The translations under genes and the position numbers were made by a program. The notes beneath the pieces were generated by a model. It searched no databases and was not told the origin of the DNA. It saw nothing but the letters and a program-made list of their open reading frames with translations. A stretch of DNA of 15,737 nt, taken from contig PITI01000260.1 of the NCBI GenBank assembly GCA_004325065.1, forward strand, positions 1-15,737. Reading direction: 5' to 3'. Numbering within the stretch: the first letter of the stretch is position 1; each line of letters opens with the position of its first letter. This document shows positions 8,019 through 15,737 of the stretch, one piece after another. The DNA is from Hamiltosporidium magnivora (lineage: Eukaryota > Microsporidia > Dubosqiidae).

Positions 8019-10956
8019 AATATTTCTCTACTCGATGTGAATTCTTTCGAAATCTATGACTTTCTTTCAATTTTTTACACTTATTAGCGGTTTGTTGTTC
8101 GGAATTGTATATTCGAAGCCTTTTTGAGCTTGTTTGTTTACATTTTTTATTGAGATTAATCTTGTTGTTAAGATGTCTGGTTTCTATTTTCCAAATCAAA
8201 GCTCTCTCATAAATCATCTTATCTTTTATTTACGCGTTTATATTATCCGATGATTAAAATACCGATTGCTTCAGATATTTATATTTCTTTTGTCGTTCGG
8301 TAACTCAAAACTCTTCTTAGAATATGAAATTAGAGATCGAGCAAAGTTATCAATATAATATATTTTTTTTCGGTATTTTGAGATATATTTGTCTTAAATT
8401 GTTTTTTTTGCAGTATATTTTCTGCTGAAGACTGTATTTATGGGTTTCTTTAAATATTTCCTTTAAATATTCACTATTTATATAAGTCACAATATCTATA
8501 ACTATAAACTTATTAGCCTCATTTTAAACTTATTTAAGGCTGCTTTATATTTTATACAGTCTATGCCTTTATTATAAGCTCTGAGTTTATAATCGTTAAA
8601 AAGTAAGCTGTTTGATCATTTTATCAGAACTATTGTCTTCAAACAAGGAACCAACCTATCTTAACCATTTTAATGGCTCTATATAGATCCATTCTGACCC
8701 AGAGACCAAAGTCTTACCGTATATAATCTAACTGGGACATGTTCTACATAGTTTCATAGTATTTTTAGCGATTTCTCTGCAATAGCCTTTTTAAACATAG
8801 ATGATCTAAAAATAGTTGAAATATCCGCAATTCATAAGCTACCTTTTCTGAAATTTTTGTTTATAGAATTAGTATAATTTTGGTTTAATTATCTTGGTCT
8901 ATAAGCGAAATTTATTTCGTTCGGTTACTTGGAACTGCATGTCCATTAAATCACTTGATATCTTATTCGTGCTGACTACATATTAGGTTTAGAAAAAATA
9001 ATTTTTTTGAGGAGCTGCGTATTTTTTGCATTTCATAAAAATAAATTTATATGACTCATTATCATTTCTCTTTTTGTGTTTTTATAGTTTATATTTATCT
9101 CTTTTTTCATATGATTTCAAAAAAGATACCCATTAAAAAATCTAGATCCAGTAAAAACTTAAATATCATCTCTAGATGTCTAAAAACACAATTTTTCAGT
9201 AATTTTCTCTAATGAAGTATGAATTCGTTATTTACTTGGTTGAATATGCTGAAATTGCGTTTTTTCTGATAATCATCTAGTTTTGCTTGGTATTTTGTTT
9301 TTAGATATTTAAATCTTTTCCATTACTTAAAAATACCCGGGTCTTGTGATTATCCATGTATTCTGACACCTAAAACCGCAAAGCTCAAGCAAAACTTCGT
9401 ACAATGAAACTTAAGATATCACACAATAATCTAAAACCTACTCTGCTGTTTATTCTTTAGGAAAATCTCTAAACTTATAATTGGAAGAATGAGGCATTCA
9501 AGTATATTATACACTTAAAAATGTGCGACATTGAATCAATCCTGCACTCTCTGAAGTGCACGATGGTACAAGTGAAAAGTCGAGAATAGTTTCTTATTGT
9601 TGAGCAAAAATTACAATAACTCTCGTAGATAATGCTCTACATATCTCATTAAAATTGCATGAATAATGGTAGTTTTAATGTCTATTGGTAGTGTAAGCAA
9701 TTTTCTAGATTTTCGGAAATAATTTAAATTGCCATATTATCAAAGTCATCATGAATAATGAAAAACCAATAGTAAACAGCGTAAAATAATCAATTTATAT
9801 TTTTTTATTGTTCGGATTTTTTATATCTTTATTGAAAGGAAAAAATAGTACCAAAAAAGAAACAATAGGTATAGAATGAATGTTTTTTGTGAAAAAACAC
9901 ATAAAATATAGGCTATTGACAACACTAATGGGATGAATAAAAGTGAGAGACTGATTAATAAGGAGAAACCTTCTGAAAATTTTCCAACTTTCATAATCAT
10001 CTACCAAAAAAACATATTCAATCTACCAAACATGCAGTAACACGCAAACATGTAAGTTTCTACCCTTAACTTCGCCTAATATCTCATATTTTTCTTCGGT
10101 TGTAGTCTCTGCGTGCAATTATTCATAAGAAATAAAAAAATACCTGCATTTTACATATTCCAGAACGCATCCGGCTAATGGCACTGCGGGCAATAATTAA
10201 TTTCGTAACAGCTTAATAGCACCAATGACTTGGAATTGGTTTTATTTTTTTGGGTATAGATATGGTTATGACGATTTTCTTGGATTGGTTGAACAGAGCT
10301 TCAAATTACTAAAATAAGAAATTTGTTTGTGTCAGACTTCTGCGTGAAAATGTTAAGTCAATAATAAAAATCAAGAAAAAAATGGAGCTGAAGAAAATAT
10401 TAGTCGCCTAAAAGCTTCTTGGCTCACCAAGGTATGTTTCAGATCGACGCAATCTCGTATATAACATAGATAAGTTGAATATTTTAGTAAAATAAACAAA
10501 ACTCAGTGAAAAATATTGGAAGATTAGTCGTGTTCTGAACTCAAAAGTTCCTAAAAAAATTGTTTAACAACAATATACTGAATCTCATTTATCAAATATG
10601 ATGTAATGTGGTTAATTTCATATACATGATGCAATTACGAATGCCATACGTATCCTTTAGCTGCACAGGTATGATTTAAAGAGGTAAAAAATAAATATAA
10701 GCCAAGATCCTCTTGAAAAAAATACTAAGTGCAAAACATCTAGCTAATCTTCTAATGATTCCTTCGATAAAACCAGTAAAGAAAATAACACTTGTTTTTA
10801 AAACGAACCCTCTGAGGAATGCTTATGTGAATTTAATTTGAACTAAAGCAGTTAAAAATGATTTTTTGTGTGCTAATATAAAGAATAAGCCTGGAATATT
10901 TATGCTTTATATTAAAGTTATAGTAGCAGGAAAAATTGCTAAAAAAATAATCGTAT
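8019..10956. other. Intergenic, no gene seen
   Basis: Nearly 3 kb without a supportable gene. The + strand is T-rich up to about 9300 and A-rich from about 9700 onward. Two minor inverted repeats were noted: 9543-9548/9555-9560 (TGCACT/AGTGCA) and 9647-9654/9673-9680 (CATTAAAA/TTTTAATG). Minus-strand frames of 73 codons (7996-8217) and 70 codons (9795-10007) have no start motif and no recognisable family. No tRNA B-box match was found by eye. Confidence 0.5.
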
Positions 10957-11240
10957 ATGGGAGCTGCTGCGAGGTCGATCTTATCGAGTGATATCGGCGC
11001 ATGCATCCCCCCCACCATGACGGGAGGGAATTGGATTAAAATATTTTATGCTTGTCGTAAGAGGCGACTAAAAGAGACCAGTATTCTATGGTAGGGTTAG
11101 GCGTATGGCCAATAACCCACCTTTTAAAACCACCTTGTTACGGTACCCGAGAAAAAGTAAAAACCCACCGGAAAAGACCGGTGGACGGTATTACTGAAGG
11201 CTGCCAAGGCTCGTGCGGGGTTGTAGTGTCGAGAATTATG
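10957..11240. mobile_element. GC-rich island, possible non-LTR retrotransposon 5' fragment
   Basis: About 280 bases with roughly 43-60% G+C per 60-base line sit abruptly in DNA of about 25%. Three hairpins lie inside: 11006-11013/11022-11029 (C-run against GGGAGGG, one mismatch), 11054-11057/11065-11068 (GTCG/CGAC) and 11165-11171/11178-11184 (CCACCGG/CCGGTGG, perfect). The segment around 11052-11072, reading GTCGTAAGAGGCGACTAA, resembles from memory a sequence found in the 5' regions of some invertebrate non-LTR retrotransposons; this is unverified. A 104-codon + frame from ATG 11088 crosses the island but looks like a by-product of its low stop density. No reverse transcriptase motif was seen nearby. 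An alternative is a structured non-coding RNA gene or a fragment acquired from a host genome. Confidence 0.35.
11165..11184. repeat. Perfect GC-rich hairpin inside the island
   Basis: CCACCGG (11165-11171) and CCGGTGG (11178-11184) form seven perfect, mostly G-C pairs around a six-base AAAAGA loop. This is the most stable simple hairpin found in the window. It is not followed by a T-run, so it is not a bacterial-type terminator; it supports a structured RNA in the island. Confidence 0.6.
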
Positions 11241-12480
11241 ATATTTTCCATGCATGCTCAATTTCAGCATGTAATTAAGTTTTATAAATTCAATGTTTTT
11301 AGTTCAAAATATATTAAAATTGATGACGTAGTTATGAATTATGATTTTTTAATGACATTTTTGTTTGATAATTCTCGAGCCTTAATTTGCGTAACTTCAT
11401 AGGCTTATAAATATCATTAATTGCTTCCAAACTAAAAAATAGTTGGAATTATGAGTATGTAAAATTTTATACCAAGAAAACCTACAACTATTCACAAATA
11501 TCTTCATAATATTAAGAAGTTTAAGTTGTTTATAAAAAAGCCCACACTCTAACTGTTTTTTTATGGTAAAATATTTGATCCCGAAAGGAATTGCACAATT
11601 AAACTCTATTTTCTGACTAATCACTTACATGTTTAATCCCTATAAGTCGAAGATTAATAAAGAATAAATTTCGGTTTAATTCAAGTAAAAAACGAGGATT
11701 ACTAGCTTAAAATAAATTTCTTAGAGGTAGGTAGCAAGTGGATAAGAATTAAGGACCACGCTGTATTTACTTTCTATAAATAGTGTAAAAATAATCTAAA
11801 GGCCTTATATTAATGTAAAAATATCTAGTATTTGATTTTTATTGTTATTTTATAATAAGCTGTAAAACAGAACCTTCTGTATTAATCCTAGAATTTTCAA
11901 GTCAAATCTATCAGATCGGAAATTTTATATCTTAGTATCTTGAAAAATCTTGAACTAGAAGATGAAGTGGGTTTCTTATAGGCAGATGGTTTTCATCGTG
12001 TTTTTTTTGTATTTTAGTGGATCCATAAACCAGAATGCTTGATAAAAAATTAATAAATATGGAATCATATGGAGATACAAATTTCTACACAATTATTATT
12101 TTTTGCCCATTTATGGGCTTAAGCTACTTATAATAACCGAGGTAGCCTTAGCTTAAATTCTGAATAAAGTTTTTTACTTGTCGAAAATAGAGTGAGATCA
12201 ACAAGAAAAGGCATTAAAAATTTAATACTGTTGTCGAAGAACTTTCTCTTCAATAGAATTGATGCTTATAATATTGAAGAATAACGGAATTAGTAACGGA
12301 AACTTCAACAAAGGTTTAATGTAAGGGAGAAAAGAAAAGCTAATTTTGAGAGTACTAATCAGTGTCAAAAAAAATTAAATAAATGTATTTTTTATCAAAT
12401 TAACTTACATGGATATAGGTAATCAAATATCATAGATGTAATCTGATTTGAATCTTAGATTTCACAGAGTTAGATGATGC
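11241..12480. other. Intergenic, no gene seen
   Basis: About 1.2 kb after the GC-rich island. A minus-strand frame of 75 codons (11397-11624) opens only with GTG; the nearest ATG upstream of it is followed at once by a stop. It has no start motif or family signature. Such a length is expected by chance here. No repeats or RNA genes were recognised. Confidence 0.5.
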
Positions 12481-12491
12481 AGTGTTAGTAA

Positions 12492-12842
12492 AATAGCTGC
12501 TCGTTCGAGCTAGAATGGAAAAGCGGTTTTTTTTATGGCTATATAAACATTGAAGAAACTTTCATAATGTTAAGCTAGGAAGCGAACACTTCTTTTTGCA
12601 ACAATTAGATGGTCAATAAAGAATAAAAAATATTTGCTAGCAGAAAACCCATCCTTGGTGTGGAAGAGGATAAAAATATACACCTTACTTCACAAAAGGC
12701 TTTTTTAACTACAATTGAAGCCGAAATTAAAAATTCGGAAGAAACTACTTAAGAAAAGCTCAATAAGCAATTTTTTTTATTCAAATATAAAACAGAAAAT
12801 TGCATTCAAAGTTTTTTTGAGCAAGAGATGGGGAGTTACTAA
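12492..12842 (+). pseudogene. Possible gene relic with two overlapping open frames (low confidence)
   Basis: In one frame, open runs of 28 codons (12492-12575), 9, 5, 41 (12627-12749) and 29 (12753-12839) follow each other, separated by single stops at 12576, 12606, 12624 and 12750. The 41-codon run is rich in Glu, Lys, Thr and Ile with purines at most first codon positions, as in the real genes. A second frame is also unusually open: 12574-12894 contains one stop (12706) in 107 codons, giving a very basic Lys-rich product without an ATG. At most one can be the old coding frame; the first looks more natural. No family was recognised and no CCC motif precedes it. Confidence 0.25.
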
Positions 12843-12899
12843 CGTCAAAAAATCTTCGAAACTGCTTAATAAAAGACTCATCAAGCCAAATGAATAATG

Positions 12900-13874
12900 A
12901 ATTCTTGTTACATTTAAGCTAGAAATGTTCTCTTAGGTACTGAAAAGAATATGTCAATATTTTAAAATGCTATTAAATTTACAGCGCATTTGGCAATCGG
13001 TTGTGAAAAATATTTTGATATGACATACTGAATGTTAAAAAAAATATTTTCTATTCTCATCCACTGTTTTTTTCACTAATATATTAAGTCATCTAAAGAA
13101 TTAAGACTTATTCGATTTAACAAATCCTCCAAACCGAATATGCGGAACTAAAAGTAAGCCCCAAAATAAAACGATTTTAAATGCAAAATATTAGAATGGT
13201 CCCGTGTATATTGGATTAGAAATTCTATACGATTTTACCAATTAAGTTCAGAAATTCTTCACTAATCTGTTTTTAATTATTAACTATAAAAGCTGACGAA
13301 ATATCACTTACTTAATAAACCACTAGTTCATTCACAAACTTAATATTTGCTAAATATTTTATTTGATACCTAGGTATGGTATTTCCACCAAAAACTACAG
13401 ATTATCTCAAGAACTTCACTGACAAGCAATAATGAAAGCCATAGTAAGCAATAAAGTTCCAAAAGAAAGTCGAAATTATTTTTTTCAATCCAAACAAGTA
13501 ATCGATTCAAGATAATATTCTGATCATAGTTGAAATAAAATTCAGAGATATAATTCAAAAACCAGAAATACAAAAACAAAAATCACCACAATCACATATA
13601 TGCGTCAAAAAGGAAGAATTATAAGCCAAATCTTACCTAAACTATGGGACCAAAAGTGAAAATAAAATAATAAAATTCTAAGCGCTGGCACAAAAAGAAA
13701 AAAAATTATCAACTATCAATGTAAAGTCAAAAAAAAACAAAATAAAGTAGAATAACTAATAGAATATTTGGAGAAACTATATAGCGCGACATAAAAATTA
13801 TATATTTTTCCTGCCAATTTTTTTATACCTTATTTCAAAATTTTACAAAAAAAATATAAATCTTTTTAAAATCA
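12900..13874. other. Intergenic, no gene seen
   Basis: A-rich on the + strand, especially from about 13550 to the next gene. It contains a perfect 12-base palindrome ATACCTAGGTAT at 13366-13377. A minus-strand frame of 69 codons (13370-13579) has no start motif or family signature and is within chance expectation. No TATA-like element more distinctive than the general A/T background could be picked out before the gene at 13880. Confidence 0.5.
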
Positions 13875-13877
13875 CCC
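13875..13877 (+). promoter_or_regulatory. CCC-type start-site motif of the membrane protein gene
   Basis: ATCACCCTT lies directly in front of the ATG at 13880, with only two bases between CCC and ATG. It stands in A/T-only surroundings. This is the tightest spacing of the three CCC motifs and leaves almost no room for a 5' leader if transcription begins near it. It supports 13880 as the start. Confidence 0.5.
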
Positions 13878-13879
13878 TT

Positions 13880-14704
13880 ATGATTAAAAGAATCACAAAA
13901 ATTATATTTACTATTCTATTAATTGTATTTATGATACCTAGAACTTTATTTAAAAATTATATTTTAGAAAAATACTTAACAAATTTACTTCTAACACATT
14001 TTTTAATTGAATCGATAGTGAAAAAACCCAGATTTCTACATTCAATATTTTCTTTGATTGTTTCATTTCCTCTAACATTTGTAATCCCAAATTCTATATC
14101 GAATATAATTTTTAAATCAACTAAATACATTTATTTCATTCTTTTATTCACCGAAACTCTACTTTTTTATAAATTATTAGAAAAAGAAAAATACCTTGAA
14201 AAAAAACCAAAATATTTAATCAGAAGTTTAATTTTTTTACTATCATTTTATAGTCTATTTAATATAAATTTACCAGACATTAAGAAATTATCTTTAAATA
14301 TTTCACTTCCAATATCTATAAACCTTATCACAATGATATTTTATATTATAAAAGGAAATTTATTTATAAATAAGAAATGCGTAGATATTTTTTACGAAGG
14401 AATTATTGTAAAGATATTTGTTCAATATTATATATTTTTATACTTATTAATTAATTTGTATCTTTCTATCATACAAAACAATACTATTAGATATCATGGC
14501 AAATGGATACCAATTATTTTAAGACTTTTTATTTTTTATTTTGGAATCGATTCAGAAAATTTTAAATATTTTAAAACGTGTGTAATTTTTATACTTATAC
14601 TTACTTTTGGAAATATTGAAAAGTCCTATGAAAGATATTTTAATTCTATTTTTATTGTTTTTTTAAATATTTTAATGACAATTATTTGTGATATATGTTA
14701 TTGA
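13880..14704 (+). CDS. Multi-pass membrane protein of unknown function
   Basis: 274 residues, dominated by Ile, Leu and Phe, with eight or nine hydrophobic stretches long enough to cross a membrane: about 7-20, 55-72, 82-99, 113-128, 141-158, 177-198, 209-223, 232-244 and 255-271. Short Lys/Glu-rich loops separate them, the most charged at 100-112. The first hydrophobic stretch starts right after Met-Ile-Lys-Arg and may be an uncleaved signal anchor. No catalytic or transporter motif was recognised, so a GPI or N-glycan pathway enzyme, a carrier, or a lineage-specific protein are all open. The start is supported by the CCC motif two bases upstream; the next Met is residue 18, inside the first hydrophobic stretch. 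The length of the open frame in DNA this rich in stops makes it a real gene. Confidence 0.85.
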   Translation: MIKRITKIIFTILLIVFMIPRTLFKNYILEKYLTNLLLTHFLIESIVKKPRFLHSIFSLIVSFPLTFVIPNSISNIIFKSTKYIYFILLFTETLLFYKLLEKEKYLEKKPKYLIRSLIFLLSFYSLFNINLPDIKKLSLNISLPISINLITMIFYIIKGNLFINKKCVDIFYEGIIVKIFVQYYIFLYLLINLYLSIIQNNTIRYHGKWIPIILRLFIFYFGIDSENFKYFKTCVIFILILTFGNIEKSYERYFNSIFIVFLNILMTIICDICY

Positions 14705-14722
14705 AATCACCATAAAATTTTT

Positions 14723-14728
14723 ATTAAA
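14723..14728 (+). terminator. Possible poly(A) signal ATTAAA of the membrane protein gene
   Basis: ATTAAA 18 bases after the stop codon at 14702-14704, in the position expected for a short 3' untranslated region. A single hexamer is weak evidence in AT-rich DNA. Confidence 0.25.
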
Positions 14729-14964
14729 TGTAGATATTTTATTTTATAATATTATACCAAAGCTTTGAATTCATCGAAAATACTTGAATTGATGAATACA
14801 TTCTCTAACAATCCGATTGCTAGCAAATGAGTTAGGTCTTATTTATATGTGTAAATTTCAAATGATTTCTATCTATTAACTGGGAATGGTATTTATACTA
14901 AGTATCTCAGAAATTATTAAAGAAGCCTAATCTGACTTTATAAAAAGCGGAATTAAGTTTCCTG

Positions 14965-15222
14965 TTCAATGAGAAGTATTAGATTACATTGAAGATTCTA
15001 TTTTTAATATATAGTATGGGTATTTTCATCTTACAAATACAAACCACATTCTATTCAATATACAATTCAATGTGTAAGAGTTCATTGAATAAAGAAAAAA
15101 ATCAAAAAATAAACTGATTAATTTTACATTCAATAGTAAATTCGAAGCATAAGAATATGAATTTTAATTTATTCAATAAAAAAAATGCTTTGATGTAACA
15201 TCTAACACAATACAAATTGAAT
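14965..15222. repeat. Cluster of ATTCAAT/ATTGAAT boxes upstream of the Rrp7-like gene
   Basis: The heptamer ATTCAAT occurs at 15053, 15065, 15128 and 15171, and its reverse complement ATTGAAT at 15084 and 15216. That makes six exact copies in 170 bases. The hexamer core occurs twice more, at 14965 (TTCAAT) and 14988 (ATTGAA). A rough estimate from base composition gives about 0.1 copy expected in 170 bases. Both orientations occur and spacing is irregular, as for protein-binding sites rather than a tandem repeat. The last copy ends 47 bases before the start codon. Confidence 0.55.
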
Positions 15223-15257
15223 ACCAATTAAAAAATATTTAAATAAAAATTTAAAAG

Positions 15258-15261
15258 CCCC
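15258..15261 (+). promoter_or_regulatory. CCCC start-site motif of the Rrp7-like gene
   Basis: CCCC in A/T-rich DNA, 8 bases before the ATG at 15270, with a further CGG between. Same arrangement as for the phosphodiesterase and membrane-protein genes; it supports the chosen start. Confidence 0.5.
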
Positions 15262-15269
15262 ATCGGTAA

Positions 15270-15653
15270 ATGGAGTCACAAATAAAAATAATATTTCCGT
15301 ACAAAATAGAAAATAGAAACAATTCTTTTACAATTCCATCAAAAATATTAAGAAAATCAAATATCGTTATTATTGTAATACCATTTGATTTAGATTTATA
15401 TATTGCAAACACAAAGCTAATAGATAAAAGATGTATAAACAAATGTTTTTCCTATTCATTTGAGTTTCTTGATATATCTTCACCGCTTGTATTTTTAAAA
15501 GATCCAACTATCTATGTTGTTGAAAATTTTGTACCCACCAATTCTACTGTTCTTGAAAATGAAATGAATCGTTTTATGGAAGAATATGAAGGTAATGAGA
15601 AAAAAGAAAACAAAGAAATTGTTGATGACGAAGGGTTTATTACAATTCTTTAA
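15270..15653 (+). CDS. RRP7: Rrp7-like ribosomal RNA processing protein, very short form
   Basis: 127 residues. In yeast and animals Rrp7 belongs to the small-subunit processome and is needed for 18S rRNA maturation and 40S assembly in the nucleolus. The evidence is the C-terminal third (about 96-127): a helix with ENEMNRFMEEYE, a charged Glu/Lys stretch, then VDDEGFITI. This matches in order the animal pattern VDTFMEAYD...PDEEGWVKV and the yeast pattern ending VDEDGFTLV. The N-terminal part has a beta-rich stretch (NIVIIVIPF, 31-39) that could be the first strand of the Rrp7 RNA-binding domain, but the rest is too diverged to place. Family members are about 280-300 residues; this one lacks most of the middle and stops two residues after the GF motif, without the usual basic C-terminal tail. 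The call rests on motif memory, not a search. Confidence 0.68.
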   Translation: MESQIKIIFPYKIENRNNSFTIPSKILRKSNIVIIVIPFDLDLYIANTKLIDKRCINKCFSYSFEFLDISSPLVFLKDPTIYVVENFVPTNSTVLENEMNRFMEEYEGNEKKENKEIVDDEGFITIL

Positions 15654-15694
15654 AACACACATTTAACTTTGTATTTCTTATTTAAATACATTTC

Positions 15695-15704
15695 AATAAA
15701 TAAA
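15695..15704 (+). terminator. Tandem overlapping AATAAA poly(A) signals
   Basis: AATAAATAAA contains two overlapping AATAAA hexamers beginning 42 bases after the Rrp7-like stop codon, followed by an AT-only tract with a long T run. The position suits a short microsporidian 3' untranslated region. The remaining bases to the window end (15705-15737) show no gene. Confidence 0.4.
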
Positions 15705-15737
15705 TTATATATTTTTTTTGTAAAAAGGATGTACTTC

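Larger units (their letters stand above)
14705..15269. other. Intergenic region upstream of the Rrp7-like gene
   Basis: 565 bases with no open frame of note. The left part shows only a possible ATTAAA poly(A) signal at 14723-14728 for the membrane-protein gene. The right half carries the ATTCAAT/ATTGAAT cluster listed separately and ends with the CCCC motif before ATG 15270. Confidence 0.6.

Noticed and set aside
11088..11402. 104-codon + frame across the GC-rich island
   Set aside because: Length is explained by the low stop density of the GC-rich segment; composition changes abruptly from Pro/Arg/Gly-rich to Phe/Ile/Lys-rich at the island edge, and no CCC motif or family signature was seen.
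11397..11624. 75-codon minus-strand frame
   Set aside because: Opens only with GTG, the upstream ATG is followed directly by a stop, and one or two frames of this length are expected by chance in the interval.
12499..12512. GTTCGAGCT, resembling a tRNA B box
   Set aside because: Lacks the final C of the B-box consensus, and no A box, acceptor stem or cloverleaf could be built; it is a simple 5-bp inverted repeat (GCTCG/CGAGC).
12715..12897. 60-codon basic frame starting with TTG
   Set aside because: Has no ATG, follows an in-frame TAA at 12706, and overlaps a more natural-looking frame; kept only as part of the possible relic.
15251..15442. 63-codon minus-strand frame opposite the Rrp7-like gene
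   Set aside because: Antisense to the better-supported + strand gene; no start motif.

Overview
The window most likely comes from a microsporidian with an expanded, AT-rich genome. The DNA is roughly three-quarters A+T by eye. The genes are intron-free and all four lie on the + strand. Three have a C-rich (CCC) motif within a few bases of the ATG, a start-site signal described for several microsporidia. The ribosome-biogenesis proteins are eukaryotic in type and look pared down. Gene density is very low: four genes in 15.7 kb, with a 10-kb stretch holding no convincing gene. This resembles the large, gene-poor microsporidian genomes of arthropod parasites rather than the compact ones. The species cannot be named from the sequence.

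Layout: (1) 1-803, the C-terminal part of the nucleolar GTPase Nog2, cut by the left edge. (2) 804-2246, intergenic, with a weak hint of decayed minus-strand coding sequence. (3) 2247-3719, a class I 3',5'-cyclic nucleotide phosphodiesterase with a complete metal site, a large lineage-specific insertion and an altered nucleotide-selecting residue. (4) 3720-13879, a 10-kb gene desert. It holds a hairpin-rich, less AT-rich patch (about 4745-5200), a sharply GC-rich island (about 10957-11240) that may be a mobile-element fragment, and three low-confidence gene relics (5270-5543, 7794-8018, 12492-12842). (5) 13880-14704, a multi-pass membrane protein of unknown function. (6) 14705-15269, an intergenic region with an unusual cluster of ATTCAAT/ATTGAAT boxes. 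(7) 15270-15653, a very short Rrp7-like protein followed by tandem AATAAA signals.

The genes do not form an obvious pathway. Nog2 (large subunit) and Rrp7 (small subunit) both belong to ribosome assembly. The phosphodiesterase points to cAMP or cGMP turnover. No tRNA, rRNA or CRISPR was found by eye. The most interesting leads are the modified phosphodiesterase, the minimal Rrp7, the heptamer cluster upstream of it, and the GC-rich island.
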